DNA of 39,616 nucleotides from Solirubrobacterales bacterium (GCA_027315255.1 DAHUYL010000102.1:1-39616), one strand, 5' to 3'. Counted from the first letter of the stretch, positions 24,864-33,039 are shown. The notes: generated by a model not told the origin, from the sequence alone. Numbers and translations: made by a program.

Positions 24864-26597
24864 TCAGCCCCCTGAGCGGAAGAACCCGCCACCGGGGAAG
24901 CCGCCGCCGCCCAGGCTGCGGCCCAGCCCGCTCAGGCCGCTCCCCCCCAGCGTCCCCGAACCCGAGGACGAGCTCGTCGTGCTGGTCGAGCCGAGCGCGG
25001 GCAGCGTGACCGTCACCTCGAGTTGCTGGCCGGCGCGCAGCCCGCTGACGATCTCGGTGCGGCTGGACCCGCGGAGACCGACGACGACCTCGGTCGCGGT
25101 CGCCCTGCCGCTCTTCAGCAGTTCGACGGTGCCCGTCGAGCCGGTGCCCGTGACCGCCTGGTTGGGCACCGTGACGCCCTGCGCCTGGGCGGTGATGATC
25201 GTCGCCGTAGCGCTCATCCCCGGGCGCACCTGAGGGTTGGTCTGGGTCAGCGTCAGCGTCGCGTTGTAGGACACGACACTGCTGCTGGTCGTCCCGACGG
25301 GCGAGATCGAGGTCACCTTCGCGCCGAGCTCGACGCCGCTGAGAGCGCTGATCGAGACGGTCGCTGCCTGCCCGACCTCGACCGACGAGATGTCGGACTC
25401 GCTGAGCGCGACCGTCATCGTCATCGAGCTCGCGTTGATCAGCTCGATGAAGCTCGAGCCAGAGGTCGAGCTCGAGCCAGATGAGCTCCCGAGACCACCG
25501 GCCGACTGCGCGCCTGCGAAGCCGCCGCTGCCGCTCGAGCCGCTCGACGAGCTCGAGGTGCTGCTGGAGCTCGCGCCGGTCGATCCGCTCGAGCCGATCG
25601 ACTGACCTGGTGAGACGCTCTCGAGCGAGACGATCGTTCCGCTCGAGGGCGCGTACAGCTTCGTGTTCGCGAGTGCCGCCTGGGCGCTCTTGACGTTCGC
25701 CTCGGCGCTGTCGACCGACGCCTGGGCGGAGGCGATCTGCGATGGCGAAGCCTTCGTCGTGGTCGTGGTCACGGTGGGAGTCGTCGAGCTCCCCGCCGGC
25801 GTCGTCGAGGCCCCGGTCCCGGTTCCCGTTGCGTGAGCGCTCGAGCTGCCAGGTCCGCGCGTACCCGAGCCGGGCGTCGTCGTCGCCGGAGTCGTGACAG
25901 TCACGGTCACGACCTTCTCCGCACCCGCCGGCTTACGCGACGTGCCAGCGCTCGGCGTCGTCGGGCTCGACGGCGTCGTGGCGGTCGGCGTCGTGGTCGT
26001 CGGCGTCGTGGTCGTCGGCGTCGTGGTCGTCGGCGTCGTAGTCGTCGGCGTCGTAGTCGTCGTCGTGGTCGTCGTCGTGGTCGTCGGCGTCGTGGTCGTC
26101 GGCGTCGTGGTCGTCGTGGTCGTCGTCGTCGGCGGCGTGTACGACACGAACTGCGCAGACCGGCTCGCGACCCCAGCCGTGGCGACGTTGCTCGAACCGG
26201 TCGAGCCAGTCGAGCTTCCGCTCTTCAGCGAGGTCAGGCTGTCCCTGGCAGCGGTCAGATTCGCCTTCGCCTGATCTAGCGAGAGCTGCGCCGAGGCGGG
26301 GTCGAGGCTCGCCAGCAGCTGGCCCTTCTTCACGTGCTGGCCGACCTTCACGTAGACGTCCTGGAGGGTGCCGCCGGTGGCGAAGTTGAGCGTCAGGTCG
26401 GTTGACGGCTCGACGTTGCCGCTCGCCGACACGGTCGATTGGACAACCCCGTCCGCCGTCGTGACGGTTTCCGTAGAGGTGCGGGCGCTGCTCGTCGGCG
26501 GCCCGATCTCGGTGATCCCAATTGCGATGACCGCTGCGGCGATTGCGCCGAGCAGGTACAGAACCCAGGGCGTGCCCCGGTCCCGGCTACGTGTCAT
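24864..26597 (-). CDS. HlyD/MacA-like membrane fusion protein with Pro/Thr tract
   Basis: A 577-residue adaptor. The N-terminal membrane helix is about 11-29. The lipoyl/barrel-sandwich half is shown by GNVEPSTDLTLNFATGG and VKVGQHVKKGQLLASLD. Helix 1 of the hairpin (about 101-125) and helix 2 (about 285-313, SQIASAQASVDSAEANVKSA) are separated by about 160 residues of low complexity, including a nearly pure Pro-Thr tract at 155-209. A second lipoyl half carries YAPSSGTIVSL but is again split by a Ser/Gly stretch (334-382), then beta-barrel and membrane-proximal domains follow. In Gram-negative MacA the hairpin contacts TolC; here there is no outer membrane, and the tract may span or bind the cell wall. 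ATG 26597 has a GGA seven bases upstream. Confidence 0.88.
   Translation of the reverse strand: MTRSRDRGTPWVLYLLGAIAAAVIAIGITEIGPPTSSARTSTETVTTADGVVQSTVSASGNVEPSTDLTLNFATGGTLQDVYVKVGQHVKKGQLLASLDPASAQLSLDQAKANLTAARDSLTSLKSGSSTGSTGSSNVATAGVASRSAQFVSYTPPTTTTTTTTTPTTTTPTTTTTTTTTTTTPTTTTPTTTTPTTTTPTTTTPTATTPSSPTTPSAGTSRKPAGAEKVVTVTVTTPATTTPGSGTRGPGSSSAHATGTGTGASTTPAGSSTTPTVTTTTTKASPSQIASAQASVDSAEANVKSAQAALANTKLYAPSSGTIVSLESVSPGQSIGSSGSTGASSSSTSSSSSGSSGSGGFAGAQSAGGLGSSSGSSSTSGSSFIELINASSMTMTVALSESDISSVEVGQAATVSISALSGVELGAKVTSISPVGTTSSSVVSYNATLTLTQTNPQVRPGMSATATIITAQAQGVTVPNQAVTGTGSTGTVELLKSGRATATEVVVGLRGSSRTEIVSGLRAGQQLEVTVTLPALGSTSTTSSSSGSGTLGGSGLSGLGRSLGGGGFPGGGFFRSGG
25968..26135. repeat. Degenerate triplet/15-base repeat encoding the Pro-Thr tract
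   Basis: On the plus strand this is a run of GTC/GTG/GTA and GGC triplets with a recurring 15-base unit GTCGTGGTCGTCGGC. On the minus strand it encodes repeats of Pro-Thr4. Such a tract should change length by slippage, so the adaptor linker may vary between strains. Confidence 0.85.
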
Positions 26598-26623
26598 ATC
26601 AATTCCGTAAGACGCCTGTGCGT

Positions 26624-27961
26624 TCAGACAGACCGACTGGACTGTCGTCTCGGTTCTAGCGCGAGGGGCGTCAGCTCTCTGTAAATGCGCGGCGGCCTTG
26701 CAGTGACCGCCGCCACGCTCGGATCGACGGGCAGCGCGATCAGCACCTCGAGGCCACCCTCCACCGGCGCCAGCACTTGAACCGAACCGCCATGGGCCTC
26801 CGCCACTGACCGGACGATCGACAGGCCGAGCCCGAACCCACCGCCGCCGCGGTGGAGCCGCCGGAACGGCTCGGTCAACGTGCTCGCGACCTCGCTGCCG
26901 ATCGGCGCGCCGCCATTGCGGACGGCCAGTTGCACCCAGTCGCCACCTCCGGCCCTGGTCTGCACGTCGAGGTAGCCGCCCGGCTCGTTGTGGCGGATGC
27001 CGTTGTCGATCAGGTTCGCGACCATCCGCTCGAGCAGCGCCACGTCACCCCGGACGGCCGCGGGCTCGACCGCCGTCCGGATCTCGATCCCCGCCTCCTC
27101 CGCCTGACCGTACAGGTCCGTGACACAGTCAGCCGCGAGTGTGTCGAGCCAAACCTGTTCCTCGCGGCCCGTGACCGTCTCGCTGCGAGCGAGCGTCAGC
27201 AGCGCCGCGATCAGTCCCTCGCTGCGGTCGATCGTCTCGCGCACCGCCTCCCCCATCGTCCGGAGCTCCGACGCGCGGGCGTACGGATCGCCGAGCGCAA
27301 CATCGAGCTCCGTCCGCATGATCGCCAGCGGCGTGCGCAGCTCGTGGGATGCGTTGGCCACGAAATGGCGCTGGCTCGCGAACGTGCGGTCGAGACGGGC
27401 CAGCATCGAGTCGAACGTGTCAGCCAGCTCCTTGAGCTCGTCGGTTGGACCGACCAGCGCGATCCGCTCGCCGAGGTTCTCGGCGGACACTCGGCGCGCG
27501 GTCGTGGTGATCTTGCGCAGCGGCGCGAGCGCCCGGCCTGCCAGCAGCCAACCGGCGGCGACCGAGATCGCGGTCATCGCCAGCAGAGCGGCGATGTACT
27601 CGAGCAGCAGCCGGTGCAGCGCGTTTGCCTCGGCCTGGCGGAAAGCGGCCTCGATCAGCCGCCGGTCAGCGGTGGACAGCGGGTGCCCGTTCCTGAACGG
27701 GGGGCTCCCCCCGTGCGGGAGTGGAAACGGCGGCTTCAGCCCGAGCTTGGCCGCGTCCTTGCGGTAATCGGGCCGCGCGCCGAGGTTGTGCCGGACGAGC
27801 AGGTAGCCGATCGTGAGCAGCAGCGCCCCCGTGACGAGGAACACGGCCCCGTAGAGCAACGTCAGGCGCACATGGATCGTGCGCGCACGACGCAGCCGCA
27901 GTCGCACCGTGATGCGGCGAACCGGCAGCATCCACCGCGCCCCCGCTGGCCGCAACCGCAT
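26624..27961 (-). CDS. Sensor histidine kinase (HAMP, HisKA, HATPase)
   Basis: A 445-residue kinase. Two membrane helices (about 33-56 and 122-142) enclose a short external loop of about 65 residues rich in Pro and basic residues. HAMP covers about 142-195. The phosphoacceptor is His206 in ANASHELRTPL. The ATPase domain has the N-box NLIDNGIRHN and the G-box GFGLGLSIVRSV. It phosphorylates the response regulator encoded just before it: the regulator stop and kinase ATG share bases (TGATG at 27959-27963). The adaptor gene follows after 26 bases. The signal is probably at the membrane surface, such as a peptide or envelope stress, but this is inference. Confidence 0.93.
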   Translation of the reverse strand: MRLRPAGARWMLPVRRITVRLRLRRARTIHVRLTLLYGAVFLVTGALLLTIGYLLVRHNLGARPDYRKDAAKLGLKPPFPLPHGGSPPFRNGHPLSTADRRLIEAAFRQAEANALHRLLLEYIAALLAMTAISVAAGWLLAGRALAPLRKITTTARRVSAENLGERIALVGPTDELKELADTFDSMLARLDRTFASQRHFVANASHELRTPLAIMRTELDVALGDPYARASELRTMGEAVRETIDRSEGLIAALLTLARSETVTGREEQVWLDTLAADCVTDLYGQAEEAGIEIRTAVEPAAVRGDVALLERMVANLIDNGIRHNEPGGYLDVQTRAGGGDWVQLAVRNGGAPIGSEVASTLTEPFRRLHRGGGGFGLGLSIVRSVAEAHGGSVQVLAPVEGGLEVLIALPVDPSVAAVTARPPRIYRELTPLALEPRRQSSRSV

Positions 27962-28617
27962 CAGACCATCCGGTAGCCGACTCCGATCACGGTCTCGATC
28001 GCCGTCGGCTCGCCGAGCTTGCGTCGCAGGGTCATGATCGTCATCCGCACGACGTTCGTGAACGGGTCCATGTGCTCGTCCCAGACGCGCTCGAGCAGCT
28101 GCTCGGCCGACACCGTTGCCCCGTCCGCGGCCATCAGCGTCTCCAGCACGCCCAGCTCCTTCCGGGCAAGCTCGACCGGACGGCCGCCGCGCAGCACGCT
28201 CGGTCGTGCCGGGTCGAGCACGATCTCGCCGCGCGCGAGCACCGCAGGCCGGCTCGGTTGGGTGCGCCGTGCCAGCGCCCGGATCCGCGCGACCAGCTCC
28301 GCGAACCGGAACGGCTTCGGCAGGTAGTCGTCTGCCCCGAGCGACAATCCCTCGACGAGGTCCTCGAGCCCGGCGGCGGCCGTCAGCATGATGATGCCGA
28401 TCTCCGGTCGCTCGCCGCGCACCGTGCGGCAAACGTCGTCACCGTGGACCGCGGGCAGATCGCGATCGAGCACGAGCACGTCGTAGCGGAAGACCCGCGC
28501 CTTCAGCAGCGCCTCCGATCCGTCCGGCGCGAGGTCCACGGCGATCCCCTCGCGGCGCAGGCCACGCGCGACCGCATCGGCCAGGCGGGACTCGTCCTCG
28601 GCGATCAGAACTCGCAC
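27961..28617 (-). CDS. OmpR-family response regulator
   Basis: A 218-residue regulator. The receiver has the acidic pair in IAEDES, phosphoacceptor Asp51 in LVLDRDLP, Thr79 in MLTA and Lys101 in LPKPF. The winged-helix domain (about 125-218) ends in the usual TVIGVGYRMV. It should activate its own operon and the transporter genes. GTG 28617 is preceded by GAGG eight bases upstream. Three TAAG-centred direct repeats lie at 28640-28664 immediately upstream and are likely binding sites. It heads the seven-gene operon. Confidence 0.93.
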   Translation of the reverse strand: MRVLIAEDESRLADAVARGLRREGIAVDLAPDGSEALLKARVFRYDVLVLDRDLPAVHGDDVCRTVRGERPEIGIIMLTAAAGLEDLVEGLSLGADDYLPKPFRFAELVARIRALARRTQPSRPAVLARGEIVLDPARPSVLRGGRPVELARKELGVLETLMAADGATVSAEQLLERVWDEHMDPFTNVVRMTIMTLRRKLGEPTAIETVIGVGYRMV

Positions 28618-28639
28618 GTTGATACCTCAGCGCAGGCGG

Positions 28640-28664
28640 CTAAGAGGTCTGTAAGGACCGTAAG
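28640..28664 (-). promoter_or_regulatory. Direct repeats upstream of the response regulator
   Basis: CTAAG (28640-28644), GTAAG (28651-28655) and GTAAG (28660-28664) are spaced 11 and 9 bases, about one helical turn, in the 118-base region between the response-regulator start and the divergent acyl-CoA dehydrogenase. OmpR-family proteins bind such direct repeats, so autoregulation is plausible. No confident -10 box can be paired with them. Confidence 0.45.
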
Positions 28665-28741
28665 CGACGATCGTGTAGGATTCGCGTCGGGCCGACGATT
28701 ACACGGTTTGACGTGACAAAGATCGACGTCATCTAGTGCGG

Positions 28742-30061
28742 ATGCCAGGTTCGAGCCTCAGCGAACGCGGGATGGCAGCCGGGCTGCGGGCGATCAACTG
28801 GGTCGCCTCGTCGGAACTGATCGAACGCGCCGGGCTGCGCGACCCGGCCCAGCGACTGTTGCGGGTGGGCTCTCGCCGGACCGTCCGGCTCGCGACTGCG
28901 ACCAATCGAACGTTCCGGACGGCCGGCCGGCTCGGACGGCCGGCACGACAGTCGACCGCCCCCGCGGACCTGTTCGACCTCGCTCCCGACGACGAGCAGC
29001 GACTCCTGACCGAGTCGGTGCGGGACTTCGCGGCGCAGCGGGTACGGCCCGCCGCCGCCGACGCGGACGCCGCCGCCGCCGCGCCGGCCGACCTGCTCCA
29101 CGAGGCCGCGGAGCTCGGGCTGGCGGCGATCGGCGTTCCGGTCGAGCTCGGCGGCTACGTCGAGTCGCGCTCGACTGTGACCGCGGCACTGATCGCCGAG
29201 GCGCTCGCCGAGGGTGACGCCGGGATCGCCGTCGCGGCGCTGTCCGGCGCGGGTGTCGCCACCGCGCTGGCGCTGTGGGGCGACGCCGGCCAGCAGGCCA
29301 CCTACCTGCACGAGTTCGTCTCGGAGCGTCCGCCGGCCGCCGCTGTGGCGCTGCTCGAAGGCCAGCCGCTGTTCGACCCGCTCACGCTGCGGACCACGGC
29401 CCGGCGAGCGAATGGCGGCTTCGTACTGAGCGGTGTCAAGGCGCTCGTCCCGTGCGCCGCCGGTTGCGAGCTGTTCGTGGTCGGGGCGCAGCTCGACGGC
29501 CGGCCCGCGCTGTTCGTGCTCGAGTCCGGCCAGAGCGGGATGTCGGTCGAGCGCGAGCCGGCGATGGGGGTACGGGCGGCGGCGACCGGGCGCCTGCACC
29601 TGGAGGAGGTCGTCGTCCCGCCGGAGGCGCTGCTCGGGGACGGCGATCCGGCGGTCTACGCCGAGGCCGTCGCCCGCGGCCGGCTCGGCTGGTGCGCGGT
29701 CGCGGCCGGCGCCGGGCGCGCGGTGCTCGAATACGTGAGGCCGTACGTGGGCGAACGGGTGGCCTTCGGCGAGCCGCTCGCCAACCGCCAGTCGGTGGCG
29801 TTCATGGTCGCGGGCATCGCGGTCGAGCTCGAGGGAATCCGGCTCGCCACGCTCCGCGCCGCCGCCCGTGCCGACCAGGGGCTGCCGTTCGCCCGCGAGG
29901 CCGCACTCGCGCGGGCGCTGGTCGCCCACCACGGCATGCAGATCGGCTCTGACGGCGTGCAGCTGCTCGGCGGTCACGGGTACACCCGCGAGCATCCGGT
30001 CGAGCGCTGGTATCGCGACCTGCTGGCCGCCGGCCTGGTCGAGGGCGGGCTGCTGCTGTGA
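28742..30061 (+). CDS. Acyl-CoA dehydrogenase-family protein lacking the C-terminal catalytic EGT motif
   Basis: A 439-residue protein from ATG 28742 (GTG 28736 also possible). After about 80 basic residues it has the ACAD N-terminal helical domain (LTESVRDFAAQRVRPAAADA, then ELGLAAIGVPVELGGY), the beta domain and the C-terminal domain with QLLGGHGYTREHPVERWYRD. Catalytic ACADs continue with a motif like IYEGT carrying the Glu base; here the protein ends GLVEGGLLL, so that Glu motif is missing or altered. The next gene, 40 bases downstream, has it. I infer that the two form a heteromeric dehydrogenase. It is divergent from the two-component operon. No clear ribosome site is seen. Confidence 0.8.
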   Translation: MPGSSLSERGMAAGLRAINWVASSELIERAGLRDPAQRLLRVGSRRTVRLATATNRTFRTAGRLGRPARQSTAPADLFDLAPDDEQRLLTESVRDFAAQRVRPAAADADAAAAAPADLLHEAAELGLAAIGVPVELGGYVESRSTVTAALIAEALAEGDAGIAVAALSGAGVATALALWGDAGQQATYLHEFVSERPPAAAVALLEGQPLFDPLTLRTTARRANGGFVLSGVKALVPCAAGCELFVVGAQLDGRPALFVLESGQSGMSVEREPAMGVRAAATGRLHLEEVVVPPEALLGDGDPAVYAEAVARGRLGWCAVAAGAGRAVLEYVRPYVGERVAFGEPLANRQSVAFMVAGIAVELEGIRLATLRAAARADQGLPFAREAALARALVAHHGMQIGSDGVQLLGGHGYTREHPVERWYRDLLAAGLVEGGLLL

Positions 30062-30101
30062 GCGCCGGAGCCGGCTTGGCGGCGCGTCCGGGAGCGCCGC
30101 G

Positions 30102-31334
30102 GTGATCAACCTCGAGACCCCCCGCAAGTTCGACGGGCTCGTCACGCGCGCCCATCAGATGGCGGCCAACGTGCTGAGACCCGTCTCCCGCCGCTACGAC
30201 CGGGCCGAGCACGAGTATCCGAAGGAGCTCGACATGGTCGCCGCGCTGATCGACGGGATCGGCGAGGGCGGCGGCCTCGCGGGCGCGGGCGCGGGCGCCG
30301 TCGGTCGCGGCAACGGCGCGGCCCCCGGTGACAGCGCCGCAGGGAACCGCAACGGGTCGAACCTCGCCTCGCTGCTCGGGCTGATCGAGCTCGCCTGGGG
30401 CGACGTCGGGCTGCTGCTCGCGATGCCGCGGATGGGACTCGGGCAGGCTGCGATCGCCGCCGTCGCAGATCAGGAGCAGCTCCAGCGGTTCGGCGGCCGC
30501 TGGGCTGCGATGGCGATCACCGAGCCCGAGGCCGGATCGGACTCGGCCTCGATCCGCACGACCGCAACGCTCGACGAGCAAGCCGGCGAATACGTCCTGA
30601 ACGGCGAGAAGATCTTCGTCACCTCAGGGGACAGGGCCGAGCTGCTCGTCGTCTGGGCGACGCTCGACCGGACCGCCGGGCGCAGCGCGATCAAGCCGTT
30701 CGTGGTCGAGCGCGACAACCCCGGCCTGCAGCTCGAGCGGCTCGAGCACAAGCTCGGGATCCGCGCCAGCGACACCGCCAACTTCCGCCTGGTCGACTGC
30801 CGGATCCCGCGCGAGAACCTGCTCGGCTCGCCCGAGACCGCGACCGCGACCGGCGGCTTCGCGGGGGTGATGCAGACGTTCGACAACACCCGCCCGCTCG
30901 TCGCCGGGATGGCGATCGGACTCGCCCGCGCCTGCCTCGAGCGGACCCGCGAGCTGCTCGCGCAGGAGGGAGTCGAGGTCGACTACGACCGTCCCGCGCA
31001 CGCCCAGCCGGCCGCCGCAGCGGAGCTGCTCGCGCTCGAGGCGGACTGGGAGGCGGCGCGGCTGCTGGCGCTCCAGGCGGCATGGATGGCGGACAACCGC
31101 ACCCCAAACTCGCTGCAGGCGAGCATCGCCAAGGCGAAGGCCGGCCGGATGGGGACCGACGTCGCGCTGCGCTGCGTCGCCCTGTGCGGAGCCGCCGGCT
31201 ACGGTGAGGGCGAGCTGCTCGAGAAGTGGGCGCGCGACGCCAAGATCCTCGACATCTTCGAGGGCACGCAGCAGATCCAGCTGCTCGTGATCGCGCGCCA
31301 GCTGCTGGGGCGGTCCTCCGCCCAGTTGAAGTAA
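30102..31334 (+). CDS. Acyl-CoA dehydrogenase
   Basis: A 410-residue flavoprotein. The middle domain has AMAITEPEAGSDSASIRTTA, where the Ser/Thr contact FAD and CoA, then NGEKIFVTSGDRAELLVVW. The C-terminus has DIFEGTQQIQ with Glu387 as the likely catalytic base. There is a Gly/Ala/Asn-rich insert at about 50-85 (GEGGGLAGAGAGAVGRGNGA) that is not part of the usual fold and probably disordered. It oxidises an acyl-CoA thioester, passing electrons to ETF. GTG 30102 is supported by GGGAG upstream and sits 40 bases after the previous ACAD gene, so they are co-transcribed. The substrate is unknown. Confidence 0.92.
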   Translation: MINLETPRKFDGLVTRAHQMAANVLRPVSRRYDRAEHEYPKELDMVAALIDGIGEGGGLAGAGAGAVGRGNGAAPGDSAAGNRNGSNLASLLGLIELAWGDVGLLLAMPRMGLGQAAIAAVADQEQLQRFGGRWAAMAITEPEAGSDSASIRTTATLDEQAGEYVLNGEKIFVTSGDRAELLVVWATLDRTAGRSAIKPFVVERDNPGLQLERLEHKLGIRASDTANFRLVDCRIPRENLLGSPETATATGGFAGVMQTFDNTRPLVAGMAIGLARACLERTRELLAQEGVEVDYDRPAHAQPAAAAELLALEADWEAARLLALQAAWMADNRTPNSLQASIAKAKAGRMGTDVALRCVALCGAAGYGEGELLEKWARDAKILDIFEGTQQIQLLVIARQLLGRSSAQLK

Positions 31335-31413
31335 CCCCGCTCCCGCGGCGTCCGTGCGGCGCCCGGCGAGCCGCGCCTGCAGGCGGCGAACACCCGTCGG
31401 TGTCCTGCTCGCA

Positions 31414-31593
31414 CCTCCGGGTCGTGACCCGGACCGGGACGAACGCGAACGCCCCCAGCTTCACGTCCGTGAGCTTGTCCTTCTCGAGCTCACGCCGGCA
31501 GATGTGCCACGGCCGCCGATCGAGCTCCACGACTGCGCGCTCGGCCCGCCACACGCAGTCGATCGCCCACTCGATCCCGACCGCCGGCGCCAA
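31414..31593 (-). pseudogene. Fragment of a DUF559-type endonuclease-fold protein
   Basis: On the minus strand the frame from 31593 encodes IEWAIDCVWRAERAVVELD followed by RRELEKDKLTDVKLGAFAF and VPVRVTTRR, about 55 residues. This matches the core of DUF559/Vsr-like endonuclease-fold domains, where Asp and the VVELD strand are active-site elements. No start or N-terminal part can be found upstream, and downstream the frame loses resemblance. I read it as a relic in the 31335-31689 gap. Such genes often occur as repeated mobile-like families in actinobacteria. Confidence 0.5.
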
Positions 31594-31598
31594 ACGTC

Positions 31599-31645
31599 AC
31601 TTGGTTGGAGTTTCATACCTCCACGGTCACTTTCTCCAACCAAGT
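31599..31645. terminator. Perfect 12-bp inverted repeat between convergent genes
   Basis: ACTTGGTTGGAG (31599-31610) and CTCCAACCAAGT (31634-31645) are exact inverse complements around 23 bases. The sequence is clearly less GC-rich than its surroundings. It lies between the plus-strand ACAD and the minus-strand decarboxylase and beside the end of the DUF559 fragment. It could be a bidirectional terminator or an end of a former mobile element. GTCACTTGG from the left arm recurs at 31689-31697. Confidence 0.5.
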
Positions 31646-31689
31646 CGTCCACTCCATCGCCACTACCCGGGCAATCTGTAGCGTGACTG

Positions 31690-33039
31690 TCACTTGGCGA
31701 GCTGATTCTGTGCGGAATCGCGGAGCACGTCCCAGGTCAGCCGCACATCGTCCAACGTCGTCAAAGGCCCACCCACTGCGAGGCGCAGCGCGAACTGCTG
31801 CCCGAGCGTGGTGGCCGACAGGAACGCGACACCGCTCGCGTTGACGGCCTCGAGCACGGACCGGTTGCGCTCGTCGTCTCCCCGCAGGCGGAAGCAGACC
31901 AGCGAGAAGAACCGTTCGGCGACCACCTCCCATGCCGGGTCGGCGACCACCCAGGCTTCGAACGCGGCGGCGAGCTCGATCCCGCTCCGCACGTGCGACC
32001 GCAGCCCCTCGGCGCCGTAGGAGCGCAGCACCGCCCACAGCTTCAGCGCCCGGAAGCGACGCCCGAGCGCCGGGCCGTAGTCGCTCAGCGACAGCGCGTC
32101 CTCCGCCGAAGGGGTGCGCAGATACGAAGGAACCAGCGAGAAGGCGGCGCGAAGATCGTCCGGCCGCGAGCACCAGAACAGCGAGCAGTCCATCGGCGTG
32201 AGCATCCATTTGTGCGCGTTGACGGCGACCGACGAGGCTCGCCCGACGCCTTCGAACGCCCAGCGCAGCTCGGGCGCCACCATCGCGGTGCCCGCATACG
32301 CCGCATCGACATGGAGCCACGCGCCCGCCGTGTCGCACGCATCGGCCAGCGCCGGGATCGGGTCGACGGCGCCGCACCCCGTCGTGCCGACGGTCCCGAC
32401 GACCAAAGCGACATCCGCCAGCGAACCGAGCCGCTCCAGGTCGAGCCGGAAGCGCGAGTCGCACGCGACGGTCCTGAGCTCCATCCCGAGCATCGACGCC
32501 GCCTTCGCCGCCGACGAGTGCGCCTGCGACGAGCACACCAGCACGTTGCGGCCGGTCGCCCGCCGCGCTGCGACCGCCGCCGACAACACACCCGTCGACG
32601 CGGAGTCCTCGATGTGGCCGTGCCATCCGGCCGGCAGCCCGAGCAGCTGTGCCACCCAGCGGCACACGACCCCCTCGAGCTCGGTCGCCGCCGGCGCCGC
32701 GCGCCACAGCAGCAGCACCGGGTTCAGGGCGGCCGCGAGCAACTCGGCGAGCACCGCCGGCTCGCTCGTGGTCGACGGGAAGTAGGCGAAGTAGCGCGGG
32801 TGCTGCCAGTGCGTGATCCCCGGCAGCAGGACCTCCTCGAGGTCGCGCATGATCGCCTCGAACCCCTCCCCCTGCTCGGGACACGCGGACGGCAGCCGCG
32901 CTGCGATCTCGCCCGGCGCGACCTGGGCGAGCACGGGCAGCTCCCCGACCCGTTCGAGGTACGAGGCGGCCCACTCGAGCGCCGCCGGACCGTGCTCCCG
33001 CAGGAAAGCCCCGGGCGGACGCCCCGGAGCGGCGGCCAT
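31690..33039 (-). CDS. Pyridoxal-phosphate-dependent aromatic-L-amino-acid decarboxylase-like protein
   Basis: A 449-residue group II decarboxylase. Markers are HPRYFAYFPS (80-89), His174 in SQAHSS that stacks on the cofactor, Asp245 in HVDAAYAG, and Lys277 in NAHKWMLTPMDCS that binds PLP. Length is normal. Members decarboxylate Tyr, Trp, Dopa or Phe, and some act as aldehyde synthases; sequence alone does not decide. ATG 33039 is used because it lies at the normal N-terminus and overlaps the stop of the small DUF6457 gene, so translation is coupled. It is the last gene of its operon; the inverted repeat at 31599-31645 lies beyond. Confidence 0.9.
   Translation of the reverse strand: MAAAPGRPPGAFLREHGPAALEWAASYLERVGELPVLAQVAPGEIAARLPSACPEQGEGFEAIMRDLEEVLLPGITHWQHPRYFAYFPSTTSEPAVLAELLAAALNPVLLLWRAAPAATELEGVVCRWVAQLLGLPAGWHGHIEDSASTGVLSAAVAARRATGRNVLVCSSQAHSSAAKAASMLGMELRTVACDSRFRLDLERLGSLADVALVVGTVGTTGCGAVDPIPALADACDTAGAWLHVDAAYAGTAMVAPELRWAFEGVGRASSVAVNAHKWMLTPMDCSLFWCSRPDDLRAAFSLVPSYLRTPSAEDALSLSDYGPALGRRFRALKLWAVLRSYGAEGLRSHVRSGIELAAAFEAWVVADPAWEVVAERFFSLVCFRLRGDDERNRSVLEAVNASGVAFLSATTLGQQFALRLAVGGPLTTLDDVRLTWDVLRDSAQNQLAK

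Noticed and set aside
25894-26274. Plus-strand frame rich in Val-Val-Gly-Val repeats
   Set aside because: It is the mirror of the Pro/Thr-coding repeat of the adaptor gene and has no domain or ribosome site.
28708-28736. Promoter TTGACG ... CATCTA giving a leaderless mRNA for the acyl-CoA dehydrogenase
   Set aside because: The -35 is good but the -10 is poor and the spacing is ambiguous, so I did not list it as a feature.
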